In this document: positions 27,781-34,364 of the stretch, in pieces
Position numbering within the stretch: position 1 is the first letter of the stretch
How the letters are laid out: each line of letters opens with the position of its first letter
DNA from: Planctomycetaceae bacterium
Lineage (GTDB): Bacteria; Planctomycetota; Planctomycetia; Planctomycetales; Planctomycetaceae
NCBI GenBank assembly: GCA_019636285.1
Contig: JAHBXV010000048.1
Location: 1-42,033 of the forward strand
Reading direction: 5' to 3'
Length of the DNA: 42,033 bases
Notes under the pieces: generated by a model
The model's database searches: none
Seen by the model: only the letters and a program-made list of their open reading frames with translations
Told to the model about the DNA's origin: nothing
Made by a program: the position numbers and the translations under genes

Positions 27781-28397
27781 GCCCCTCCCTTCTGGGCCGC
27801 CTCGTACGCGGCATTCAGAACGCCGTCGTACGTGCCGCAGCGACAGATGTTGCCACCGAGCCCTTTGCGGCAGTCTTCTTTCGAGGCCTTGGGGTGCATG
27901 TTGCAGAATCCCCGAACAGCCATCGCGAAGCCTGGCGTGCAGAAGCCGCATTGCATGCCGTCGTGCTCGACGAACTTATCGATCACTACGTCGACCCCGT
28001 CGCCGTTCGCGAGCGACTCGGTCGTTTCGATCTTCTGGCCCTGGCATTCAATGGCCAGGCGCGTGCAGGCGTAGATGGGCTTTCCGTCGATGAGGACGGT
28101 GCACGCTCCGCACGCACTACGATCACAGACCTCTTTGCACGAAGTGAGGTTCAGGTCGTTTCGAAGGGCGTCCAGAAGAACCACCCGCGGCTCGAGCATC
28201 AGCTCGTGGGTCTTGCCGTTGACTTGCAGCGTGACCTTATGGGGACCGGCTGTTGAAATCTTCGCTGGGGCGTCCTGGGCGATGGCCTCCTGCGCAGCCG
28301 TGACAGCGGCTGTGGCCGCTATTGCCGCGCCCGACCCTTTTATGAAGTCGCGGCGATTGAAGCCCGGACCAGACCGGGCGTTGGGATCTTGACTCAT
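27777..28397 (-). CDS. Tat-exported [2Fe-2S] subunit of a molybdenum hydroxylase (PaoA-like)
   Basis: The 206-residue protein has a twin-arginine signal (NRRDFIKGSGAAIAATAAV, ending near AIAQDAP) followed by the two iron-sulfur domains of the family. The first is plant-type: CKEVCDRSACGACTVLIDG, then ACTRLA. The second is helical: GMQCGFCTPGFAMAVRG and GNICRCGTYDGV. All eight cluster Cys appear present. Export of the folded enzyme with this subunit as carrier would place it in the periplasm, as established for the PaoABC type. It heads a four-gene operon whose members overlap or nearly touch. Regulatory genes are not found adjacent. Confidence 0.94.
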   Translation of the reverse strand: MSQDPNARSGPGFNRRDFIKGSGAAIAATAAVTAAQEAIAQDAPAKISTAGPHKVTLQVNGKTHELMLEPRVVLLDALRNDLNLTSCKEVCDRSACGACTVLIDGKPIYACTRLAIECQGQKIETTESLANGDGVDVVIDKFVEHDGMQCGFCTPGFAMAVRGFCNMHPKASKEDCRKGLGGNICRCGTYDGVLNAAYEAAQKGGA

Positions 28398-28746
28398 CTA
28401 GCGGCACTCCTTCACGAAGTGAATGACAGTGGTGCAGCACGAAAAGGAGAAATGGTTGCTGGACCGACGGAACTGTGACGGTCAGAGCGAGTTGTCCGGG
28501 CAAACGGGTTTTGGGCTCAGGCGTGGATTCCTTTCGGCCTGGAAGATGTCGAACAATCGTCTCCACGATTCGCCGCCGAGCGGCAGCGACACATGGCTCC
28601 ATCAGTTTTCGGACTTTGCGGAATCGCATCGTCGCCTCAGACAGGTCGACTGCAAGATTGTGCCCGAATTGGTTCGCAGGAACAACGATGGATGAGTGAA
28701 TTCCGATCCGTTCCGGAATTGTCTTTTTCGTCAACAAAATGTGTTT
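28398..28746. other. 349-bp intergenic region, no gene seen
   Basis: This gap lies upstream of the molybdenum hydroxylase operon and downstream of the DUF1445 gene on the same strand, so the operon promoter should be here. Small open frames exist but none has coding signals. I see no strong hairpin. Confidence 0.55.
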
Positions 28747-29520
28747 TTATTCCGCTAGGTCGGTCAGGAACATTTTTCCTGGCTGGTGCGTGATGGCCAA
28801 CGGCGGCCTGGCGTGTGCCAACGCGGCTTGTGGCGTCACTCCACACGCCCAGAAGACCGGCACTTCACCGTCGCGGATAGGAACCGCGTCTCCGAAATCG
28901 GGACTTGAAAGGTCCGAAATCCCGAGTGCTTCGGGATCACCGAAGTGAACCGGAGATCCGTGCGACTTGGGAAATGCCGAGGTGACTTCGACAGCGCGAA
29001 TGACGTCGGCCGGTGCGAGCGGACGCATGGAAACGACCAGCGGTCCCGCGAATGTCCCTGCGGCGACACACGGACGATTGGTGCGATACATGGGGACGTT
29101 GCAGCCGCATTCCAGATGTCGTATGGGAATACGATTGCGCAGCAATTCGGCCTCGAAGGTGAACGAGCAGCCGATTAAGAAGCTGACGAGATCGTCGCGC
29201 CACCACTGCGTGATGTCATCGGGTTCCTGAACGAGTTCGCCATTCTTCCAGACACGATAGCCGGGCAAGTCGGTTCGCAGATCGGCATCGGGTGTCGAGA
29301 GGCGGGGCACGGGGTCGCCGGGGTCAGTCACTTCCAGGAGCGGACACGGTTGCGGATTCCGCTGGCAGAATAAGAGGAAGTCGAAGGCCCAGTCGCGCGG
29401 CAGGATGACTAGATTGGCCTGGGCGAACCCGCTCGCGAGGCCGGCTGTCGGGAGGGTGAAGGTGCCCGATCGACAGGCCATGCGAACATCGCGCGCGCTG
29501 GACGATGAATTGAGAATCAC
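28747..29520 (-). CDS. DUF1445-family putative hydro-lyase (D-glutamate cyclase-like)
   Basis: The 257-residue product matches the DUF1445 family (YcsI-like; related to the mitochondrial D-glutamate cyclase). Signature segments include [78 protein letters not shown] and [10 protein letters not shown], ending [13 protein letters not shown]. The Cys-rich [10 protein letters not shown] part is the most conserved area in the family. A GTG at 29520 with GGAG about eight bases upstream includes the conserved N-terminal Arg-rich helix; ATG 29481 would remove it. The reaction in this organism is not known. It is divergent from the MOSC gene with about 107 bases between them. Confidence 0.9.
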   Translation of the reverse strand: MILNSSSSARDVRMACRSGTFTLPTAGLASGFAQANLVILPRDWAFDFLLFCQRNPQPCPLLEVTDPGDPVPRLSTPDADLRTDLPGYRVWKNGELVQEPDDITQWWRDDLVSFLIGCSFTFEAELLRNRIPIRHLECGCNVPMYRTNRPCVAAGTFAGPLVVSMRPLAPADVIRAVEVTSAFPKSHGSPVHFGDPEALGISDLSSPDFGDAVPIRDGEVPVFWACGVTPQAALAHARPPLAITHQPGKMFLTDLAE

Positions 29521-29627
29521 GTGGCTGCTCCGCTTGCGGTTTCAGCTCTCAGCCGGTCGGCGTGGAGGCGCGTCGACGTTCGTGACAGAATATCTCGACT
29601 CGTCAGCAAACCCCAGAGACATCAAAG

Positions 29628-30122
29628 ATGGCCGAAGAATCGCTGATCCAGGAATTGCTGGCCGTGCTGCCACAGACGGGCCGCGTCGAGTGGATCGGTC
29701 GCAGTTCCGGTTCGCGTTCGGTCCTTGAACCGGTTGAATCGATCGACGTGGAAGTCGGCACCGGACTGGTCGGCGACCATCATTCGAAGCGACGACCCGG
29801 CGGCAAACGGCAGGTGACGCTCATTCAGCAGGAACACCTGGCCGCCGTGGGAGGCCTCTTGCATCGCGGGCCGGTTCGCCCTGATGAAACGCGACGGAAT
29901 ATCGTCGTCTCGGGAATCAATCTGCTGGCGCTCAAAGGACGCCAGTTTCGCATTGGTAACGCGATCCTGGAGTACACCGGGCCGTGCGAACCGTGTTCGC
30001 GAATGGAGGAGAACCTCGGCCCCGGCGGCTGGAACGCCATGCGCGGACACGGCGGGATCACGACGCGCGTGATCACCGCCGGAGTTATCCGCGTGGGAGA
30101 CACGGTAGCGGTTTCCCCGTGA
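29628..30122 (+). CDS. MOSC-domain protein
   Basis: A 164-residue single-domain MOSC protein. MOSC domains occur in Mo-cofactor sulfurases and in YiiM/mARC proteins, where they hold or transfer the cofactor. Visible conserved blocks are VGTGLVGDHHSKRRPGGKRQ, VTLIQQEHLAAV, RRNIVVSGINLLAL, and CEPCSRMEENLGPGGWNAM ending GHGGITTRVI. The Cys in CEPCSRM corresponds to the conserved family Cys. It could act on the molybdenum hydroxylase encoded nearby, but the pairing is inference. Its TGA is formed by the first bases of the TGAAAAGC repeat that follows. Confidence 0.92.
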   Translation: MAEESLIQELLAVLPQTGRVEWIGRSSGSRSVLEPVESIDVEVGTGLVGDHHSKRRPGGKRQVTLIQQEHLAAVGGLLHRGPVRPDETRRNIVVSGINLLALKGRQFRIGNAILEYTGPCEPCSRMEENLGPGGWNAMRGHGGITTRVITAGVIRVGDTVAVSP

Positions 30123-30193
30123 AAAGCGGTCGACGCTCTCGGCGGGGCTTTCCGGGTGAAGAGAAGACCGCCGACAGCGTCGGCGGCTTTTCA
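30120..30193. repeat. Composite inverted pair of TGAAAAGCC/GAAGAC hairpins between convergent genes
   Basis: Two related hairpins lie head to head. The first, 30120-30153, is degenerate (TGAAAAGCGGTCGACGCTC). The second, 30161-30193, is a clean palindrome (GAAGACCGCCGACAGCG, then TCGGCGGCTTTTCA). The pair exactly fills the space between the MOSC gene and the cyclophilin gene. It matches the pair at 39661-39735 almost base for base in the second unit. A bidirectional terminator role is plausible. Confidence 0.8.
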
Positions 30194-30196
30194 TGG

Positions 30197-30733
30197 TTAT
30201 TTTGGCGTCGCGATGACCTTCGCCGAGTTGATCTTCACCGGCGTCTTTGGCTTGTCGCCGTGGTCGGTGGGGACCGAGCCGATTTTGAGGACGACATCCA
30301 GGCTGGGCTGGTTAGCCGTTTTGCCGAAGACCGTGTACTGGTTGTCAAGGTGCGGCACGCGGTCGAGGCAAATGAAGAACTGCGACCCGGCCGAGTTGGG
30401 ATCGTTGGTGCGAGCCATCGACAGAATGCCCGCTTCGTGCGGGATCTTGTTGAATTCGGCCTTGATGGTGTAACCCGGTCCGCCAGTCCCCGTTCCTTGC
30501 GGGCAGCCGACCTGAATCACGAAGCCGGGGATGACCCGGTGAAAGATGATCCCGTCGTAAAAACCGATCTTGGTGAGGCCGATCAGGTTCTTCGCATGTC
30601 CGGGGGCATCATCCGGATAGACATCGAGGAGAATCTTTCCCATCGTGGTGTCGAATTCGACTTGATAGGTGTTCTTCGAGAAATCGACGTCGGCGAGCGC
30701 CTTGTCGACATCGGCTCGGCGATTGGCGGGCAC
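30197..30733 (-). CDS. Peptidyl-prolyl isomerase, cyclophilin type
   Basis: The product is a cyclophilin that isomerises Xaa-Pro bonds. Conserved segments are FHRVIPGFVIQVGCPQGTG, GPGYTIKAEFNKIPH, LSMARTNDPNSAGSQFFICL and DNQYTVFGKT. No signal peptide is seen, so it is cytoplasmic. The GTG at 30733 is chosen because ADVDKAL, which I recall near the start of related proteins, follows immediately. A frame to an ATG at 30901 would add 56 residues overlapping the divergent gene at 30759 and is less likely. With this start it has 178 residues, a typical size. Its gap to the divergent gene is only 25 bases. Confidence 0.92.
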   Translation of the reverse strand: MPANRRADVDKALADVDFSKNTYQVEFDTTMGKILLDVYPDDAPGHAKNLIGLTKIGFYDGIIFHRVIPGFVIQVGCPQGTGTGGPGYTIKAEFNKIPHEAGILSMARTNDPNSAGSQFFICLDRVPHLDNQYTVFGKTANQPSLDVVLKIGSVPTDHGDKPKTPVKINSAKVIATPK

Positions 30734-30758
30734 GGCAACAGCTCTTTCGGCTAAAGGG

Positions 30759-31517
30759 ATGACGAACGTGTCTTCCGAGAGTCTATCGACGAACCATGTC
30801 GAGGTCGAACCGGGGCGGCCCGATTCCTGGAACGTGTTCGCCGGGGCGCATCGCTGGTGGCTGCGAAAGGGTGTTCCACCGACGCTGGGGCAAGCAGGCA
30901 CGCGCGTTCGTGCGATTCGGACATCGATTCTGCTGGCGGTGATGGGGATTGTGTCGAGCTGGGTCTCGTTCGGGGCGCTCTACCTTGATGGGTTTATGCA
31001 GGGACATGGCGGGTTGAATGTGCTTTTGGGCTTCGGACCGGGATGGGCCTATGGAATCGTCGTGCTGGTCCCGCTGTCGCGGTGGCTGGGACGGACGTGG
31101 TTCTGGTCGATCATCAGTCTGCTCCCATCGTGCGGACTGTATTACGCGGCGCTCCATCTGCACTTTTTGATCAGCCCCATTTTCGGGGAAACCTCCAAAC
31201 CGCCGGTCGGCGCGTTGTGGGCCGGGATGCTGGGTGGTGCGGGAATCGGGCTGTGGATGGCTCGTCCCGGTGGACGTTCCCTGGTGGGGCTGCCGGTCGC
31301 ATGTGGTCTGGTGGCGGGTGTCTGCTGTTCGATCGTGTTTCTCGACGGTGCGCCCCTGAAGGTCGGAGCGATTTCAGGGTGGATCAGCGACGCCAGGAAT
31401 CTGTTGGCTTTTCCGACGATTTATGGAAGCTTTCAGGTTCCCGTGGCGGTGGTGTTGGGAACGCGTTTGTGGGGCTGGCCTAAGAAGCGCTCGGGAGCCA
31501 ACGATGCTGCCAAGTGA
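30759..31517 (+). CDS. Polytopic membrane protein of unknown function, member 1 of three
   Basis: A 252-residue protein with about six membrane helices, beginning with MTNVSSESLS. A conserved-looking cytoplasmic lead SWNVFAGAHRWWLRKGVPPT precedes the first helix, and it is echoed in the next gene's product, SWNVLAGAPKWWFRAEIPPT. Helices include ILLAVMGIVSSWVSFGALYL and AYGIVVLVPLSRWLG; the last leads to a basic tail (WGWPKKRSG). Start at 30759 has AAAGGG upstream and gives an N-terminus aligned with the paralogue; an upstream frame to 30669 would run into the cyclophilin gene. The next gene overlaps its end by 14 bases, so the genes are coupled. No family recognised. Confidence 0.78.
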   Translation: MTNVSSESLSTNHVEVEPGRPDSWNVFAGAHRWWLRKGVPPTLGQAGTRVRAIRTSILLAVMGIVSSWVSFGALYLDGFMQGHGGLNVLLGFGPGWAYGIVVLVPLSRWLGRTWFWSIISLLPSCGLYYAALHLHFLISPIFGETSKPPVGALWAGMLGGAGIGLWMARPGGRSLVGLPVACGLVAGVCCSIVFLDGAPLKVGAISGWISDARNLLAFPTIYGSFQVPVAVVLGTRLWGWPKKRSGANDAAK

Positions 31518-32211
31518 AGACAGGGCTGATGACCCACCAGAGTCATCCCGCGAGCGGCTCTCCTGGAATGTCTTGGCGGGAGCCCCGAAGTGGTGGTTTC
31601 GCGCGGAAATCCCACCAACGCTTGGTCCTGCAGGAACGTGGGAGCGTGTGATTCGGACGTCGGGACTCATGGGCTTGATGGGTTTGGCGGCGAGTTGGTT
31701 ATCGACCGTGCTGATCCTGGCGCTGTCCTCCGATCAATCGCTGGCGCCCGTGGGCCTTCTCATTTTGCTGTTCGTGAACCCAGGAACCGTCTATGCACTG
31801 ATTGTCATCCTACCTTGGTCAGTCTGGATGCGACTGCCCCTTCGTTGGGCGATCCTGACAATCCCATTCTGCGCCGCGTTTGCCCTTGCGGTTGCCTTTA
31901 CCGTGTTTGTCGGGCCAGACCCGGGACATCCGAATACTGCAGTTGCGGTATTCGCTTGGCCCGCGGGTATTCTCTGGTGGTGCACATCGCGAAGTACGGT
32001 TCAAACGAATATCCTCACGTTGATATGCATTATCGCGACGGGGCTTGCCTGTTTGTTGGTTCACTTCGGTTTGGACTCGCGGATGCTTCGGTCAGTTTCG
32101 CCAGTCGCGACTTGGGCAGTTGAGTGTGTTCGATACTCAGCATTTTTAGCAGCGCTATCGGTCCCGGTTTCAATCACCTTGGGGTCATTGTTGTGGAAGA
32201 TGGATCGGTAA
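31504..32211 (+). CDS. Polytopic membrane protein of unknown function, member 2 of three
   Basis: The 235-residue product is a paralogue of the preceding one. It shares SWNVLAGAPKWWFRAEIPPT, then GPAGTWERVIRTSGLMGLMG before the first helix, and about six membrane helices follow (AASWLSTVLILALS, AILTIPFCAAFALAVAFTVF, LICIIATGLACLLVHFGL). The ATG at 31504 has GGGAG six bases upstream. It ends at 32211, five bases before the start of the third gene. Function is unknown; the membrane topology and paralogy suggest subunits of one complex or an expanded family, which is inference. Confidence 0.78.
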   Translation: MLPSEDRADDPPESSRERLSWNVLAGAPKWWFRAEIPPTLGPAGTWERVIRTSGLMGLMGLAASWLSTVLILALSSDQSLAPVGLLILLFVNPGTVYALIVILPWSVWMRLPLRWAILTIPFCAAFALAVAFTVFVGPDPGHPNTAVAVFAWPAGILWWCTSRSTVQTNILTLICIIATGLACLLVHFGLDSRMLRSVSPVATWAVECVRYSAFLAALSVPVSITLGSLLWKMDR

Positions 32212-32216
32212 CCCGT

Positions 32217-32990
32217 ATGACCACCGAGCCGACCGATTCGCAGGGCGTTTCGTTCATCGCGTCGCTGTTCGCCGAGCGAGACGGGGATCCGCTGTTCCTT
32301 GCGCGTTGTCACGATGTGCGGGCGCGGGCGATTCGAGTCAATCTGGTGCTTCTGGTCGGGTTGCTGGTAGCGGCGTGGGCGACCTCCGGTGCGGCGTTCT
32401 TGGGGAATCTGCTGTTTCAGTATGACGAGTTCAGAATCGTCCTGGCCGCCACATGGCCGATCGCGATCACCGCGTTTGTCTATGGGCCACTTCAGTGGTG
32501 GACCCGGCGGTCGGTGGGAGCGATACTGCTCACGGCCGCGGTCTGGCTGTTTCTGATGATTGTCTTTATCTATTGGATTGAGTATGCGGTCATACGCTAC
32601 CGTGGGGAATTCGTCGCGCTGATCGTCGGCTTTCCCGTCGTCGCGGCCGGCGCGGGTCTGACACTCATTCGGCGAACGCGGGTGCATCTGCTGGCGTTCG
32701 TGCTGGCGATCGCCGGAAGCGCGCTCACGGCGTTGATCGTCGAACCGGCGGAGGACGCGCGGAACCAGATTGACGCCTGGATTGGCGATGAACATGGCCT
32801 GTTGATCTTAAGAGTCGCGATACTGGGGGCGTGGTTGGGATCGATGACCCTTCCCTGGGGCCTGCCCTTCTGGTGGCCGCCGGAAGAGAAGACCGTCGAC
32901 GGCGTCGACGGCGTCGACGGCTTTTCAGGGGGACTCGGCGGCGGCGAAGAGTTCGGCGACGTTGACCTGGAACTCCGGAAGCAATCGTGA
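32217..32990 (+). CDS. Polytopic membrane protein of unknown function, member 3, with repeat-encoded tail
   Basis: A 257-residue product with six or seven membrane helices (LVLLVGLLVAAWATSGAAF, AVWLFLMIVFIYWIEY, ALIVGFPVVAAGAGLTL). The topology resembles members 1 and 2, though sequence similarity is weak. The membrane part ends near LPFWWPPEE. From there the frame runs through a GAAGAC hairpin repeat, giving KTVDGVDGVDGFSGG, and then 21 residues antisense to the next gene, ending at 32990. The natural stop was probably lost to, or replaced by, the repeat. It overlaps the convergent Uma2 gene by 66 bases. Confidence 0.72.
   Translation: MTTEPTDSQGVSFIASLFAERDGDPLFLARCHDVRARAIRVNLVLLVGLLVAAWATSGAAFLGNLLFQYDEFRIVLAATWPIAITAFVYGPLQWWTRRSVGAILLTAAVWLFLMIVFIYWIEYAVIRYRGEFVALIVGFPVVAAGAGLTLIRRTRVHLLAFVLAIAGSALTALIVEPAEDARNQIDAWIGDEHGLLILRVAILGAWLGSMTLPWGLPFWWPPEEKTVDGVDGVDGFSGGLGGGEEFGDVDLELRKQS
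32883..32927. repeat. TGAAAAGCC/GAAGAC hairpin with an extra GTCGACGGC unit
   Basis: The element reads GAAGAGAAGACCGTCGAC, then repeated GGCGTCGAC, and ends GGCTTTTCA. An extra GGCGTCGAC unit lengthens the stem region compared with the copies at 33586 and 34277. It encodes the tail of the membrane protein on the plus strand and, on the minus strand, the TGA of the Uma2 gene. Confidence 0.8.
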
Positions 32991-33572
32991 TTCGGCGATC
33001 GCGTCGCCGCGAAATGGGCCGTGTTCGCGATAGGCGCTGCCTTCGAGAACCAGCACACGTACCGAACGGTCATCAGGGTCGATGATCCAGTATTCGGCAA
33101 CTCCCGCTTCCGCGTAGTCGTGCCGCTTGGCGATGAGGTCCCGCTCGCGATTTTCGGTGCCGGGGCTGAGCACTTCGAGGGTCAGGTCGGCTCCCGTTGG
33201 CATCTTCGCGGTGCTGGTGAGTTGCTGACGATTGACGAGAAACAGATCGGGCTCACGGGTGAGTCCCTGCCGCAGACGTAGCGGGCAGGGTGCCGTCAGG
33301 ATGCGTCGTACGTCGGAGTGCTGCTTCAGCCAGGCTTTGAGAAGATCTCGAAAGGCATCGACGAGCAGTTGATGCAGCGGCGTCGGCATCGGCAGAAACT
33401 CCAAGCAACCGTCGACCAGTTCGACGAACGCGTCCTGCTGAACGAGGTCGTAGTCGGATTCGGTCCACTCTCCCTGTCGCGGGTATTTGAGGGCCAATTC
33501 CCACGTTGGCTCGCCTCGCCGCGACGGGGCGAGTGGGTGTTCGGTTTCGTTGGAGTGGAGGGTTCCCGACAT
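32925..33572 (-). CDS. Uma2-family endonuclease-like protein, copy A
   Basis: The 215-residue protein belongs to the Uma2/DUF820 family, which has a PD-(D/E)XK nuclease fold; members are numerous in planctomycetes and cyanobacteria and their biological role is not known. Key positions are the Asp in REPDLFLV (about 109) and the Glu in LTLEVLSPG (about 133), with AEYWIIDP after. The first 63 residues and the last 59 are nearly identical to those of copy B downstream in sequence (33618-34262), while residues 64-156 diverge strongly. No toxin-antitoxin partner is visible. Its stop codon lies inside the 32883 hairpin. Confidence 0.9.
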   Translation of the reverse strand: MSGTLHSNETEHPLAPSRRGEPTWELALKYPRQGEWTESDYDLVQQDAFVELVDGCLEFLPMPTPLHQLLVDAFRDLLKAWLKQHSDVRRILTAPCPLRLRQGLTREPDLFLVNRQQLTSTAKMPTGADLTLEVLSPGTENRERDLIAKRHDYAEAGVAEYWIIDPDDRSVRVLVLEGSAYREHGPFRGDAIAESRLLPEFQVNVAELFAAAESP

Positions 33573-33585
33573 CGTGCTATCCGAA

Positions 33586-33620
33586 GAATGAAGACCGTCG
33601 ACGGCGTCGACGGCTTTTCA
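33586..33620. repeat. TGAAAAGCC/GAAGAC hairpin between the two Uma2 genes
   Basis: The palindrome CCGTCGACGGCGTCGACGG lies between GAAGA and CTTTTCA flanks. It supplies the TGA of copy B on the minus strand and lies 14 bases upstream of the copy A start. Confidence 0.8.
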
Positions 33621-34262
33621 GAGGGATTCGGCGGCGGCGAAGAGTTCGGCGACGTTGATCCGGAACTCCGGAAGCAATCGTGATTCGGCGATTGCGTCGC
33701 CGCGAAAGGGGCCGTGTTCGCGATACGTGCCGTTTTCGAGAACCAGAACACGCACGGAGCGGTCGTCCGGATCGACGATCCAGTATTCGGCGACTCCGGC
33801 CTGGGCGTAGTCTTCCCGTTTGTTGACGAAGTCCCGTTCGCGAGCGTCGGCCCCTGGGCTGACAACTTCGACGGCAAGGTCGATCGCCGCCAGTCCGGAC
33901 GACGTTCTCTTAAGTCTTGCGTGAGAGACATACAGTAAGTCTGGCTCGCGGATGCGACCTCGCCAAAGTCTGACGGGGAGCGGCGCGAACAGAACTTCGC
34001 CCGATCTTTGGGATTCAACAAGCTGGTGAAGGCGGAGAAACAGGAACCGAACCAGCAATTGATGCGACAGGTCGGGCATTGGCAGAAACTCCAGGCAACC
34101 GTCGACCAATTCGACGAACGCGTCCTGCTGAACGAGGTCGTAGTCGGATTCGGTCCAGTCCCCCTGCCGTGGGTATTTGAGTGCCAGTTCCCACGTCGGC
34201 TCGCCGCGCCGCGAGGGGGCGAGTGTGTGCTGGGTTTCGGAGGAGTGGAGAGTTCCCGACAT
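33618..34262 (-). CDS. Uma2-family endonuclease-like protein, copy B
   Basis: A 214-residue paralogue of copy A. The N-terminal MSGTLHSSETQHTLAPSRRG and the C-terminal 59 residues are almost the same as in copy A. The centre differs: copy B reads RFLFLRLHQLVESQRSG where copy A reads DAFRDLLKAWLKQHSDV. The catalytic pattern REPDLLYV and LAVEVVSPG is kept, so both may be active. The start at 34262 matches that of copy A exactly in context (GTTCCCGACAT on the plus strand). The family's role is unknown, and both copies are transcribed towards the membrane-protein operon. Confidence 0.9.
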   Translation of the reverse strand: MSGTLHSSETQHTLAPSRRGEPTWELALKYPRQGDWTESDYDLVQQDAFVELVDGCLEFLPMPDLSHQLLVRFLFLRLHQLVESQRSGEVLFAPLPVRLWRGRIREPDLLYVSHARLKRTSSGLAAIDLAVEVVSPGADARERDFVNKREDYAQAGVAEYWIVDPDDRSVRVLVLENGTYREHGPFRGDAIAESRLLPEFRINVAELFAAAESL

Positions 34263-34276
34263 CGTGGCGTTCCGGA

Positions 34277-34311
34277 GAATGAAGACCGTCGACGGTGTCG
34301 ACGGCTTTTCA
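34277..34311. repeat. TGAAAAGCC/GAAGAC hairpin upstream of Uma2 copy B
   Basis: The element reads GAAGACCGTCGACGG, TGTCGACGG and CTTTTCA. It is nearly identical to the copy at 33586, with one central base changed. It sits between the hydantoinase 3' end and the Uma2 copy B start, so the three hairpins bracket both Uma2 genes. Confidence 0.8.
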
Positions 34312-34364
34312 GGGGGATGGTTCATTCAGCGTAATTGCGCTCGCGCGGGGGGGCAACGGCGATT

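Noticed and set aside
30759-32990. ABC transporter made of the three membrane proteins
   Set aside because: No ATPase gene with Walker motifs is adjacent, and the proteins do not show permease signatures I recognise.
32925-34262. Toxin-antitoxin or restriction system made of the Uma2 pair
   Set aside because: Both genes belong to the same nuclease-like family. No methyltransferase, antitoxin-like or specificity gene lies next to them.
32883-34311. CRISPR-like array from three evenly spaced repeats
   Set aside because: The spacing is about 700 bases and each interval holds a protein-coding gene, so this is duplication of gene plus hairpin, not a CRISPR array.
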